From: Gonatopus flavifemur
Lineage: Eukaryota; Arthropoda; Insecta; Hymenoptera; Dryinidae
Direction: 5' to 3'
Assembly (NCBI GenBank): GCA_018340375.1
Contig: JAFFJZ010000008.1
Span: forward strand, 62,001-126,000
DNA length: 64,000 nucleotides
The notes beneath the pieces are model-generated. The model saw nothing but the letters and a program-made list of their open reading frames with translations, did not search any database and was not told the origin of the DNA. Position numbers and translations under genes: made by a program. Positions 63,511-64,000 of the stretch are shown piece by piece. Positions within the stretch are counted from its first letter, which is position 1. The number at the start of each line of letters is the position of its first letter.

Positions 63511-64000
63511 CATTCACTTTTGCATTGATGGGCAAAAGCGACAGTTTTCATATCGCCTCCTTTCCTTCAAAAATGATTTTATATTATCAAATGTATTCAA
63601 AAGCCGTGAAGTGATTTTTTATTTCAAAAATCGATGGTGCTGAGTATCATGTAGATTTGAAATATTGAAAGTGTGGTACGATATAATCTAATCGAATTCA
63701 TCTTGTAATCGCGCGGAATAACAAAGCAGAGCTGATATTCATTATGAGTAAGAATTAACATAATCATTCGTAATCTACAATTGATCATTTTTGGGTGCAA
63801 TTTTGAGATACGGTAATGAAATACGTTAAGAGAAATGAAGTGAAAATTGAACAAAAATACAAGAATGAAGGCAGGCAAGAAAATACAAAACTTGGACACT
63901 TGATTAAATACGCATGAATTGATTCGTTAAATTGATTCTAGTATAGAACCCACACTACAGATGTGATGATTAGTCATCGTATATTCTTACTCTATGATTT
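63511..64000. other. No gene recognised
   Basis: No repeat or domain seen. Confidence 0.35.

Overview
This is a eukaryotic, AT-rich, intron-and-repeat-type genomic window, most likely from an insect. The only gene of cellular function I can support is the last coding exon of a senseless/Gfi-1 zinc-finger gene (minus strand, 34084-34418). The rest looks like a developmental-gene desert filled with old transposable elements. There is no operon structure, no rRNA, tRNA or CRISPR, and no long intact ORF. An insect, perhaps hymenopteran, is inferred from the Senseless finger sequence and the element mix (mariner, hAT, pogo, Penelope, RTE-type LINE). The order is not proven.

Layout. 0-7 kb: a tandem duplication split by a terminal-inverted-repeat (TIR) element, a nested pair of 11-bp-periodic elements (3041-3537), a hairpin element, and two copies of an AGATCT element with 10-bp period. 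7.35-8.52 kb: a mariner element with both TIRs and TA target-site duplication (TSD), internally deleted and missing its third catalytic aspartate. 8.5-16 kb: diverged repeats, a third AGATCT copy, a perfect 42-bp palindrome, and a probable 1.9-kb element holding two nested hairpin elements. 16.1-16.5 kb: N-terminal relic of an unnamed multicopy protein family. 17-33 kb: tandem repeats, several periodic arrays, hairpin elements, a GC-rich island (25.1-25.7 kb) and paired 21-bp palindromes (28 kb). 34.1-34.4 kb: senseless exon. 34.9-39.65 kb: a hAT-like transposon carrying a nested Penelope-like element (itself holding a foldback element) and a nested pogo-like element. 41.4-42.6 and 43.6-46.5 kb: more TIR elements. 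46.7-48.7 kb: a decayed LINE. 50-54 kb: periodic arrays and an E-box cluster. 54.5-56.4 kb: a longer pseudogene of the same unnamed family as at 16 kb. 57-64 kb: mostly unannotatable DNA plus two abutting TIR elements at 62 kb.

The most unusual signal is not a gene. At least a dozen short elements, with several unrelated TIR sequences, have interiors built from degenerate words repeated every 10 or 11 bp, the helical repeat of DNA. The word is often a palindrome (AGATCT, CATATATG, GAATTC, CTAG). I read this period directly by stacking the sequence; no statistics were run.
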